Of a DNA stretch of 17,680 nt, positions 9,237-15,809 are shown one piece after another. Under the pieces are notes generated by a model, which ran no database searches, was not told the origin of the DNA, and saw only the letters and a program-made list of their open reading frames with translations. Each line of letters opens with the position of its first letter. The stretch's first letter is position 1. The stretch is from Carex sylvatica (taxonomy: Eukaryota; Streptophyta; Magnoliopsida; Poales; Cyperaceae), in assembly GCA_964058845.1 (NCBI GenBank), contig CAXKVR010000923.1:1-17680 (forward strand). The letters are read 5' to 3'. Made by a program: the position numbers and the translations under genes.

Positions 9237-9264
9237 AATATATATATATATACACACACACACA
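9237..9264 (-). promoter_or_regulatory. TATA-like (TA)n/(CA)n tract upstream of laccase
   Basis: The plus strand reads (AT)n then (AC)n; on the minus strand this is TGTG...TATATATATATATTATCATATATGAG, ending about 70 bases before the laccase ATG. No other TATA-like motif lies in the 140 bases upstream, so this microsatellite probably supplies the TATA box. The leader between it and the ATG is short and CT/GA-rich. Confidence 0.5.
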
Positions 9265-9479
9265 TGCAAGGTAGGGCATTGTGTGTTAAGGGATTAGCTG
9301 GCTAGATTTGAATGACAGGTAGGGTCAATTAACTTTATAGGGAACATGCTTTGGATAACTTAATTAATCCAAATCGGATTCAGCCCAATGATTTGCTTAT
9401 ACATAAATGTATATGTTAAGAAAAATGTTGAGGGAGACTATGGTACTATGCATAGCCCACATCAGTCGGTACTATGGAT

Positions 9480-9785
9480 CTATATTTTCATTTTTAAAGT
9501 TCATACAATCGATATGGACTATTCAACGTGATCTCCATATGAAAAAGTGCTTGGATGCTAGATTTCAACTTTTTTTTTTTAAATTACTATTTTTTTAAAT
9601 TGGTAGAAAATCACTTCTTTCTAATGGTCCAAAATCTCTAGATCCATTGATTTTCCATCTATCTAAACAAATAATGGTTAAATCTTAAAAAAAGATGTAA
9701 ACTTTGGCATCCAAGTACATTTTCATATTAAAATTATGTTGAGTGGTTCAGATTGATTGTTTATAATTTAGGATTACAAATGCAC
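9480..9785. mobile_element. Decayed foldback MITE (copy B), core only
   Basis: The left arm (GATCTCCATATGAAAAAGTG, then CTTGGATGC) and the right arm (GCATCCAAGTACATTTTCAT) are inverted, and match the core of the other foldback MITEs here. The arms extend outward to about 9496 and 9770 through CATACAATCGAT / ATTGATTG-like words. The outer ends no longer pair, so the true limits (perhaps 9420-9840) are not known. Closest to copies A and F in its inner part. Confidence 0.65.
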
Positions 9786-10018
9786 CAATCTAGAATTGTC
9801 GATGAGGAGTACAAATGTTGCATACTGGGTCTGAATTTAAATAACTCATAAAACATAAACTGGAATACATATATCATTATTATATATGTCCATAAGTAAA
9901 TCTTACAAATATTTGTATAGTTACTATGCTTTTTATTTGTTTTGGATTTTTATTTTACAAATTGATGGTAGGTAACAATGGTTAATTAAAATGCAACTCA
10001 TAGGTATCTCAGAAAGAT
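9786..10018. other. Non-coding AT-rich spacer
   Basis: Between MITE copy B and the SINE-like block. No open frame, RNA gene or bounded repeat is seen. Confidence 0.5.
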
Positions 10019-10086
10019 AACCTGTGGGTTTAGTGTTGAGCCCTCGTCTCTCTTTCAAGAGGACACAGGTTCAATTCTCGAGAATA
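10019..10086 (+). mobile_element. tRNA-derived SINE-like block (RNA polymerase III boxes)
   Basis: GGTTCAATTCT at 10068-10078 fits the pol III B box (GGTTCRANNCC) except at the last base. TAGTGTTGAGC at 10031-10041 is a weak A box about 37 bases upstream. Between them CCTC (10041-10044) can pair with GAGG (10059-10062) like an anticodon stem. There is no complete cloverleaf or acceptor stem, so it is not a working tRNA; a degenerate SINE head is the best reading. Its 3' end and any target duplication were not found. Confidence 0.4.
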
Positions 10087-10230
10087 AAATCTAAAAGATA
10101 CTAGAATGTACCGGAGCTCTTTAATAAAAAACATAAAAAGAAGAAGTATCTCTGAAAGATGGATAGCATCAAGTCATTGGCTTTCATTTGTGCTTATTTT
10201 ATTTTTGTGCACTTGTTTAAACATATCAAG

Positions 10231-10548
10231 TCACATTCATGCAGATTCATACATCCTGATTTCAATCATTCAATGGGAAAAGCATTGTGGATTAAGATAT
10301 TGACTGTTTGATGTTAAATCAACTTCAAATCAAATATCCAACGTCACCTGCTTAGACAAAAGCATGTAGCTCAAAAGCAAGATCTTAGGAAATATTGTCC
10401 AGTTAGAGAGCTTTCTTTCCTTCATTCAATGGGAAAAGCATATCAATCACATTCATGCAGTTATTTTAATGTATCACGGTTGTATCAATCACATTCATGC
10501 AGTTATTTTAATGTATCACGGTTGGTGTTTGGAGAGCTTTCTTTCCTT
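10231..10548 (+). repeat. Mosaic of short direct repeats including a perfect 42-bp tandem duplication
   Basis: A 42-bp unit beginning TATCAATCACATTCATGCAG is present twice with no gap at 10441-10482 and 10483-10524 and no difference between copies. It is bracketed by GAGAGCTTTCTTTCCTT at about 10406-10422 and 10533-10549. Parts also occur earlier: TCACATTCATGCAG at 10231-10244 and CATTCAATGGGAAAAGCAT at 10267-10285 and 10423-10441. This is a stepwise duplication cluster with no coding content. Confidence 0.85.
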
Positions 10549-10559
10549 TGTGACAATTG

Positions 10560-10730
10560 ATTTAGGGTGTCAATTTTACACGTTTATCTAACCTGTATCG
10601 TATTTGAAAACACGAATAAGGATAAAAAAAATTTCCATTAACTTATTGGATAAAGGTAAGGGTAACGATTTTTTTCTGTTATCTTATCCGTTTTTGTATA
10701 AGATAATTTTGAGAAGTAAAATTATATAAT
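10560..10730. other. Non-coding spacer
   Basis: AT-rich, with words such as ACACGAATAAGGATAA and TTATCCG...AAGATAA that hint at a decayed transposon. No ends could be set and no open frame is supported. Confidence 0.4.
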
Positions 10731-10745
10731 ATATATATATAGAGA

Positions 10746-11161
10746 GAGTAAGTCTACCATACATTGCAATGCATAGGTACCTCTATGCATTGGACTATAA
10801 ATCACGGATTCAAAGTCCAAATGACCGATCCAAACCGTTCATCTTGTTCTCCATATTAATATGTGCTTGGTGACCAAATTTTATATTTTTTGGAATTTTT
10901 TTACTATTTATTAAGTCACTTTGAAAATTACTGATCCAATGGTGCCTTTTGATTTTACTGTAACCGTTGGATCAGCGATTTTCAATGTGGCTTAATAAAT
11001 AGTAAAAAATTTCCAAAAAATGTAAAATTTGATCTCCAAGCACATATTAATATGGAGAACAAGATGAACGGTTTGGATCGGTCATTTGGACTTTGAATAT
11101 GGTGATTTATAGTCCAATGCATAGAGGTGCCTATGCATTGCAATGTATGGTAGACTTACTC
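10746..11161. mobile_element. Foldback MITE (copy C), near-perfect terminal repeats
   Basis: The 60-bp ends, 10746-10805 and 11102-11161, are inverted copies differing at one base by eye (GAGTAAGTCTACCATACATT at the left). Outside them each side continues as AGAG-type bases and then a TA tract (10731-10741 and 11162-11177), so the real ends may include (TA)n-GAG. Inside are the family core (CTCCATATTAATATGTGCTT, then ACCAAATTTTATATTTTTTG, near 10851-10890) and the inner arm TTTACTATTTATTAAGTCAC, both inverted in the right half. No coding capacity. The small divergence suggests a fairly recent copy. Confidence 0.92.
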
Positions 11162-11208
11162 TATATATATATATATAGAGAGAGAGGGGGGGGGGGGGGG
11201 GGGGGGGG
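11162..11208. repeat. Compound microsatellite (TA)n(GA)n(G)23 between two MITEs
   Basis: A TA tract (11162-11177), a GAGAGA stretch, then 23 consecutive G at 11186-11208. This joins the right end of MITE C to the left end of MITE D. The G run is at the position where copy D's other end has only GAGG, so it looks like an expansion within the D terminus. Its exact length may be a sequencing artefact. Confidence 0.8.
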
Positions 11209-11619
11209 TTGGCTACTCTACTTTCATAAGCATATGAGGGTATATACTTATAAGTCATTTTTTCATTTTCAAAATTCAAAAAGTCAATCTGAACCGTTAG
11301 ATGTTATCTCTATATTGAAATATGCTTGGAGATCAAATTTTACATTTTTTTTTACTATTTATTAAGTCACTTTGAAAATCGCTGATCCAACGGTGGCTTA
11401 ACAAAACAGTAAAATCAGAAGCCATCGTTGGATTAGCGATTTTTAAAGTGACTTAATAAATAGTAAACAAATTCAGAAAAATATAAAATTTGGTCTCCAA
11501 GCACATTTCAATATAGAGATCACATTTAACGGTTCATATTGACTTTTTGGATTTTGAAAAAGAAAAAATGACTTATAAGCATATACCCTCATATGCTTAT
11601 GGAAGTAGAGTAGCCAACC
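11207..11619. mobile_element. Foldback MITE (copy D)
   Basis: Ends 11207-11298 and about 11528-11619 are inverted copies over some 92 bp with about five differences (GGTTGGCTACTCTAC at the left, GTAGAGTAGCCAACC at the right). The right side continues CTCTATATATATATA. The core arms (ATATGCTTGGAGATCAAATT near 11320-11340) and the inner arm TTACTATTTATTAAGTCACT match copies C and E. No coding capacity. Confidence 0.9.
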
Positions 11620-11633
11620 TCTATATATATATA

Positions 11634-12130
11634 CTAGTAAGTGCCCGGCCACGCGTTGCCGTGTGGATTGAAAATTCGTTTGAACTATTTTTTTTAAATG
11701 TGATTAATTTAATGACTGATTGCATAATTATATATTAGTCAAAAATGAGACATACCAATTGTCTTAATGTTCATCTAAAATTCAGTTGATTATTTTTTAT
11801 TATGTTAATTATTTTTATTATATTAATTGTTTATATAGTATATATTGTCTCAATGTTCATCTAAAATTCAGTTGGTAGTTTTTAATTATATTGATTGTTT
11901 TTTATTATATTAGTTATTTTTTATATAGAAACTTATTAGATGTAACCTTCTCTCTTGAGTCAATGTACATGTGGACTTGAACAAAAGACACCATTTTTGA
12001 CCGAAAAGTAAAACAAAAATTTAAGCAGCACAAAAACACATATATTAATGCTAACAAGTACCCTTGAAATTTAACAACTTACCCCTCCTTTCACAAAATA
12101 TCTCCATATATATCAATGCTAACAAAAAAA
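11634..12130 (-). mobile_element. Helitron 3' terminus (non-autonomous), far end not located
   Basis: On the minus strand the sequence ends CGGGCACTTACTAG and is followed by TATATA. This fits Helitron 3' ends: CTRR (here CTAG, 11634-11637), insertion between A and T, and a small hairpin 10-12 bases inward (plus strand CCACG, loop CGTTGC, CGTGTGG, at about 11650-11668). The GC-rich ACGCG core stands out from its AT-rich surroundings. The body to the right is AT-rich with an imperfect 31-bp repeat. The 5' TC end was not identified, so 12130 is only a guess at extent. No helicase coding sequence is present. Confidence 0.6.
11758..11874 (+). repeat. Imperfect tandem repeat, about 86-bp period
   Basis: ATTGTCTTAATGTTCATCTA and the following bases to GTTG (11758-11788) recur at 11844-11874 with one difference, and the AT-rich tail after each copy (TTTTTATTATGTTAATT versus TTTTTAATTATATTGATT) is also similar. 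It lies inside the presumed Helitron body. Confidence 0.75.
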
Positions 12131-12224
12131 GTCTAAATATAAATCTAGAGCATCATGTTGTAGTTTCAGCATCTCATGGAGTTGATTTGTAAAAAAATTA
12201 TTGCAAAAAGTTCATCAAAATGCA

Positions 12225-12302
12225 TCATTTAATAGAAGCATCTGTAGCTCTACTGCCACCACTCTGGTCTGTGAACCTTCTCACTGTAGAATCAAGTAGA
12301 CT
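12225..12302 (-). CDS. Candidate terminal exon of an unidentified minus-strand gene
   Basis: A pyrimidine-rich tract ending in CTTTTGTAG (acceptor) precedes a 26-codon open frame: SLLDSTVRRFTDQSGGSRAT then DASIK and TGA. Its hydrophilic, non-repetitive composition differs from the AT-rich frames around it. An AATAAT-like signal lies about 20 bases after the stop. It could be the last exon of the gene whose other pieces lie at 13429-14279. The intervening 1.1 kb shows no exon I can defend, so the link is inferred. It could equally be chance. Confidence 0.35.
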   Translation of the reverse strand, partial: SLLDSTVRRFTDQSGGSRATDASIK

Positions 12303-13428
12303 CTACAAAAGGGAGAGAGCAAAAGAATTTACCATTTTTATGATGAAACCAATAAAAGAGCAAATGAAGCACTCAGCTCATTCAATATTCACTTATAGGA
12401 GATGAGATGGTAATATGAACTGATTTTAAAAAAATATATATGATAATGAAAAATCATGTTGTGTACAAAATTTGTATGACTAAGCAACTTTGCACAAATC
12501 CTTACCTTCATTATTTTAGACAAACTGATCTAGGTCTATTGATTTTTTATATTAAGATTTACGGGCAGATTATGTAATTATGTAATTGTTACATTTGTAG
12601 TAAAATTTATGTGTAACCTGATATCTTTTCTTATTGCATGGAGAAACTCTAGAGAAAAAAACTCTAAAGGAACAACATGTAGGGATATTCCTTAACAGTT
12701 AGGCCCAAAAAGTATAATTTGTGAGATATTTGTGCCCCTGAATTTATTAATATGAAAATTGAGGGATTCTTCTAGAGAAAGGTCAACTGCAGCAGCTATA
12801 ATCAGATAAAGAATTTTACACTTTAACTTGTATTAGGTCAACGAGCTATCACAAGCAAAAACAATATAGAGTGTTGCCATGTGCTTATAATCTTGTACTC
12901 TGGATCACAAAAAATTTAAAAATGCCATTATTATGAGATAATTTTGTTTCTCTGAAATTGTTCCTTGAAAAGATGGAGACTTTACTATTATGAGCAATGT
13001 TTCTTGGGCTTTTTTGTTACATAATTTAATTGCACAAATAAAAGAAAACTAAGAGAAATTCAAAGAAATTAAGGACATGAAACCTAATTATTGAACATTA
13101 GAAGGGCATGTTAGACTCAATATAATTCAGTTGGATTTTATAGCACAACTGAATGAATATTGAGACAAAAATCCAAAATTGAGACAACTGGTATAGAGTC
13201 ACTGTTGTAAAATCACACAAATTTCTCATGGGTAAAAAATACTGCCTCAGTTAAATATAATACCTCCATTGCTGATATAATTTATGCTTCTCAAGCCACT
13301 TTATAATCAACCATTGAACCATTCAAACATTAACTTTTTAAGTTTGATATCAATTGATCAAGAAATTAGGTACCAGATACTGACAAAAGGTACCTTGTTT
13401 TCATGCAGAATACAATAAAAAAATGTAC
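12303..13428. other. Long intron-like AT-rich stretch
   Basis: No supported exon, RNA gene or bounded transposon. A tiny segment near 12493-12520 on the minus strand (AG|...ATGAAG|GTAAGG) has exon-like borders but too little length to claim. If the minus-strand gene model is right, this is mostly intron. Confidence 0.4.
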
Positions 13429-13496
13429 CTTGTTTTCATGTAGTGTTGAGGCTTTGGCATCTGAACCACTTCTTGAGGAACTACTTGAGTCTGAAT
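13429..13496 (-). CDS. Candidate internal exon with two competing donor sites
   Basis: A strong acceptor (CTCTTTTACAG) precedes a 68-bp exon that ends AACAAG|GTACAT at 13429. A second copy of the same donor context lies 35 bases downstream (AACAAG|GTACCT, exon end 13394). In the frame entered from the preceding exon it reads IQTQVVPQEVVQMPKPQHY; in another frame it is Ser-rich (DSDSSSSSRSGSDAKAS), so the frame is uncertain. Using the second donor adds 35 nt and brings an in-frame TGA. The product is not recognised. Confidence 0.4.
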
Positions 13497-13669
13497 CTGT
13501 AAAAGAGAAAAAGATCTCGTAAAAAATAACAACAATATTGACCAAGATATTATAGAACATGACGAGTACCAAAGTTTAAATGAATGTATTTTTCCAAATT
13601 TATCCATCAATAAATATCATATGTGATAATCTATTATAATTTCTGGAACAATTTCTTTTAGAGACTAAC

Positions 13670-13758
13670 CCAATGATCTAAAAGGTCAATAGCATACAAC
13701 CCGGAATCATCATCTGGCACATCAATCTCGATATCTGGATCCAATGGATTGATATAAC
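13670..13758 (-). CDS. Candidate internal exon, acidic peptide, unidentified gene
   Basis: GTTGCTGTTTCAG is a good acceptor and TGG|GTTAGT a fair donor. The 89-bp exon is open in the frame giving GYINPLDPDIEIDVPDDD and then SGLYAIDLLDHW. The acidic, proline-containing, non-repetitive composition is the strongest coding signal between 12 and 15 kb. The first Gly needs one base from the preceding exon (G|GT), and the exon candidate ending at 14184 (GACACTG|GTCTGT) can supply it, but not in the frame of its own ATG. No family is recognised. Confidence 0.5.
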
Positions 13759-14183
13759 CTGAAACAGCAACAAAAAATACATTTTTTATCCCAAATATAT
13801 ATACATCCTTGTATGCTCTAATTTGGAAAGCTTGTACACTCCAATAGTTAAAAACTTCATAATCTTCAAATTAGCTCATTGTATTTCTATATTTAGCAAC
13901 AAAATTTCTTCTCTTTCTGAAATTTTACTTGTCTTGAAAAAAAATTATTTTATTTTATTATTGATGTTCCATAAGTTGTTTATAGTTGATTCTTTCTCCT
14001 AATTTATTGTGCAATAACTAATACGCTCCTAATTGAGTTAGCAATCCTGATCCATACTAAAACTAATCCATAAAATATCTTAAGAGACAATCTTTGAAAA
14101 AAAACTGAAGTACGCAAGCACACTACACAAGCAGAAATATACCAGTGAAATTTGAAAAAAATAAAAATAAATAAACTACAGAC

Positions 14184-14279
14184 CAGTGTCTGGAGCCACC
14201 ACCAGGACTTGACGCTTGTGGCGGTGCCAAGAATTCGCTCGTCGACGTGGCAGAGCACGTCGTAGAGAAGGTCCTCCAT
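14184..14279 (-). CDS. Candidate first coding exon of the unidentified minus-strand gene
   Basis: The ATG at 14277-14279 opens MEDLLYDVLCHVDERILGTA and runs to a possible donor CACTG|GTCTGTAG at 14184. The GC content is well above its surroundings, which supports coding. The same frame is open upstream to a stop near 14382 (KKKSKTEEFASLVPDLM), with no other ATG. However, joining this frame at phase 0 to the acidic exon (13670-13758) gives a frame that stops within it. The overlapping frame RQVLVVAPDTG joins the acidic exon correctly but has no start. So either a different donor or an upstream exon is used, or the gene is damaged. Confidence 0.4.
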
Positions 14280-14381
14280 TAGATCTGGTACAAGAGAAGC
14301 GAATTCTTCAGTTTTGCTCTTCTTCTTGAAGGCAGCGCCTGGTGAGACGGCGCGTTTTGTGGGGACTGGTGAGTTCGTGCA

Positions 14382-14600
14382 CTAAGGCGTCTGTAAAAGA
14401 GAAGAAGACAAATGTCCCCATGTTTGTAATCTGGATCTGTTCACGCACAAAGGAGGCAGCTGTGAAAGAGAATGATTCAGCGAGAGTCGGTGGAAGTGAG
14501 AACCCAAGAGGAAGCCAAGAAAATAGGGTTCTTTCAAGCATAGAGAAAGTCGGCTGACAAGGAAAGAGAGAGAAGAGTGCGTGGGGTAAGGAGAACGCAT
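14382..14600 (-). other. Open frame in leader of unidentified gene, Ser/Leu/Arg-rich
   Basis: A 72-codon frame starting MRSPYPTHSSLSFLVSRLSL, rich in Ser, Leu, Arg and His with very few acidic residues, which superficially resembles an organelle transit peptide. It ends at a TAG but is in the same frame as the MEDLLYD segment downstream, so an intron that removes the stop could join them. It may equally be a chance open frame in a CT-rich 5' leader, which naturally yields Ser and Leu codons. Confidence 0.25.
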
Positions 14601-14762
14601 CTGCCTCGAAGGAGATCAAAGAGAGCAAAGAGGGTTCATCTTAGAGAGGATCGAGAGAAAGAAAATGGGGCGAAGAAAGATGAGTGGAGGAGAAGAGAGA
14701 AAAATGTGTGGGGAAGAAACAAAAAAGAGACCATTTTCGTGTTGCTCAGCATGTGGCTAGTG

Positions 14763-14770
14763 TTTTTATA
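14763..14770 (-). promoter_or_regulatory. TATA box and CT-rich leader of the minus-strand gene
   Basis: TATAAAAA on the minus strand (TTTTTATA at 14763-14770) is followed by a long pyrimidine-rich stretch from about 14720 to 14400, typical of plant core promoters and 5' leaders. Transcription would start near 14735. An ATG at 14750-14752 and another in the same frame at 14732-14734 open a short upstream frame closed by TGA at 14636-14638. This supports a real or former promoter for the unidentified gene. Confidence 0.5.
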
Positions 14771-14928
14771 ACTAATTTCAAACTTCTACACAAATAGATA
14801 CACAGAATACATATATAACATCTTATATTCAACACAATAATTTAGAATGGTTGGATCTGATAAATAAAAGGCTGAGATCATCTCTGAACAGATACACCAT
14901 TCAGTCTCTTTTATACTAAGGTGCTATT

Positions 14929-15346
14929 ATAGGAGTTCAGATATATAGAAAAATGCTAATACGATATGCGTAGCATGGAGGACATCTGTGCAATGGATCA
15001 ATATTTGATTTTTTTAAAATTCTAATGGTCGATCTGAACCGTTCAACATGATATTTATATGAATATGTACTTTCTTACCAAATTTTATATTTTTTACTAT
15101 TTTCTTAGATAGGTAGAAAATCACTTGATCTGAAAATTCTGCACTATTCAGATCAAGTGATTATCTACATATCTAAAAAAATAGTATAAAAATTCTAAAA
15201 AATGTAAAATTTGGTTTGCAAGTACATATTCATATGGAGAACATGTTGAATGGTTCGGATCGACAATTAGAATTTTGAAAACTCAAATATTGAGCCGTTG
15301 CACAGAGGCTCTCTATGCTACGCATAGCACCGTAGCCAACTCCTAT
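14929..15346. mobile_element. Foldback MITE (copy F)
   Basis: Left end ATAGGAGTTC (14929 on) and right end CAACTCCTAT (to 15346) are inverted, and the arms pair imperfectly for about 100 bases (GATATGCGTAGCAT against ATGCTACGCATAGC; TTCTAATGGTCGATCTGAAC against its complement). The family core is present (ACCAAATTTTATATTTTT near 15079-15096, inverted near 15195-15215). The centre is a second inverted repeat around ATCACTTGATCTGA / TCAGATCAAGTGAT. The right flank runs into a TA tract and the GA tract of copy E. No coding capacity. Confidence 0.85.
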
Positions 15347-15356
15347 CTATATATAT

Positions 15357-15778
15357 AGAGAGAGAGAGAGAGATTGACTTGGGTGAGCCATGGAGCACCA
15401 CGCGTTTGTACTTCACATCATATTTTTATTTTGAAAGTCCAAACAACCGATCCGAACCGTTATGTGATCTCCATATTGAAATGTGCTTGGAGACCAAATT
15501 TTATATTTTTTGGAATTTCTTTACTATTTATTAAGCCACTTTGAAAATCTGAAAATCCGGGTGAAAAGTAAAAATTTCTGGACTGCCGGATCAATAATTT
15601 TCAAAGTGGCTTAATAAATAGTAAAAAAAATTCCAAAAAATGTAAAATTTGGTCTCCAAGCACATTTCAATATGGTGAACAAGATGAACGGTTCGGATCG
15701 GTTGTTTGGATTTTCAAAATGACTAAAATGAGCCATAGAGCACTAACTCTTGGTGAGCCATGGCTCATTTTAGCCCAA

Positions 15779-15806
<28 letters not shown>
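15357..15806. mobile_element. Foldback MITE (copy E) bounded by (GA)n and (CT)14
   Basis: Left edge is an AG repeat (15357-15373), right edge a CT repeat (15779-15806), which are complements, so the element appears to end in inverted microsatellites. Inner ends share TGAGCCATGG and then TCCAAACAACCGATCCGAAC-type words in opposite orientations. The core (CTCCATATTGAAATGTGCTT, then GGAGACCAAATTTTATATTT) and the inner arm TTTACTATTTATTAAGCCAC match C and D. The outer 80 bases pair only in part. True limits are uncertain because the microsatellites may have grown or may belong partly to neighbours. Confidence 0.82.

Positions 15807-15809
<3 letters not shown>

Noticed and set aside
10019..10086. 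A functional tRNA gene
   Set aside because: Only the B box and a partial anticodon stem are seen; no acceptor stem or D arm can be formed.
11082..11365. Open frames with runs of Pro or Gly on both strands
   Set aside because: They are translations of the G23 and TA/GA repeats and of MITE ends; not coding.
14342..14771. Plus-strand Arg/Lys/Glu-rich open frames
   Set aside because: They are antisense to a CT-rich leader; purine-rich DNA yields such codons by composition alone.
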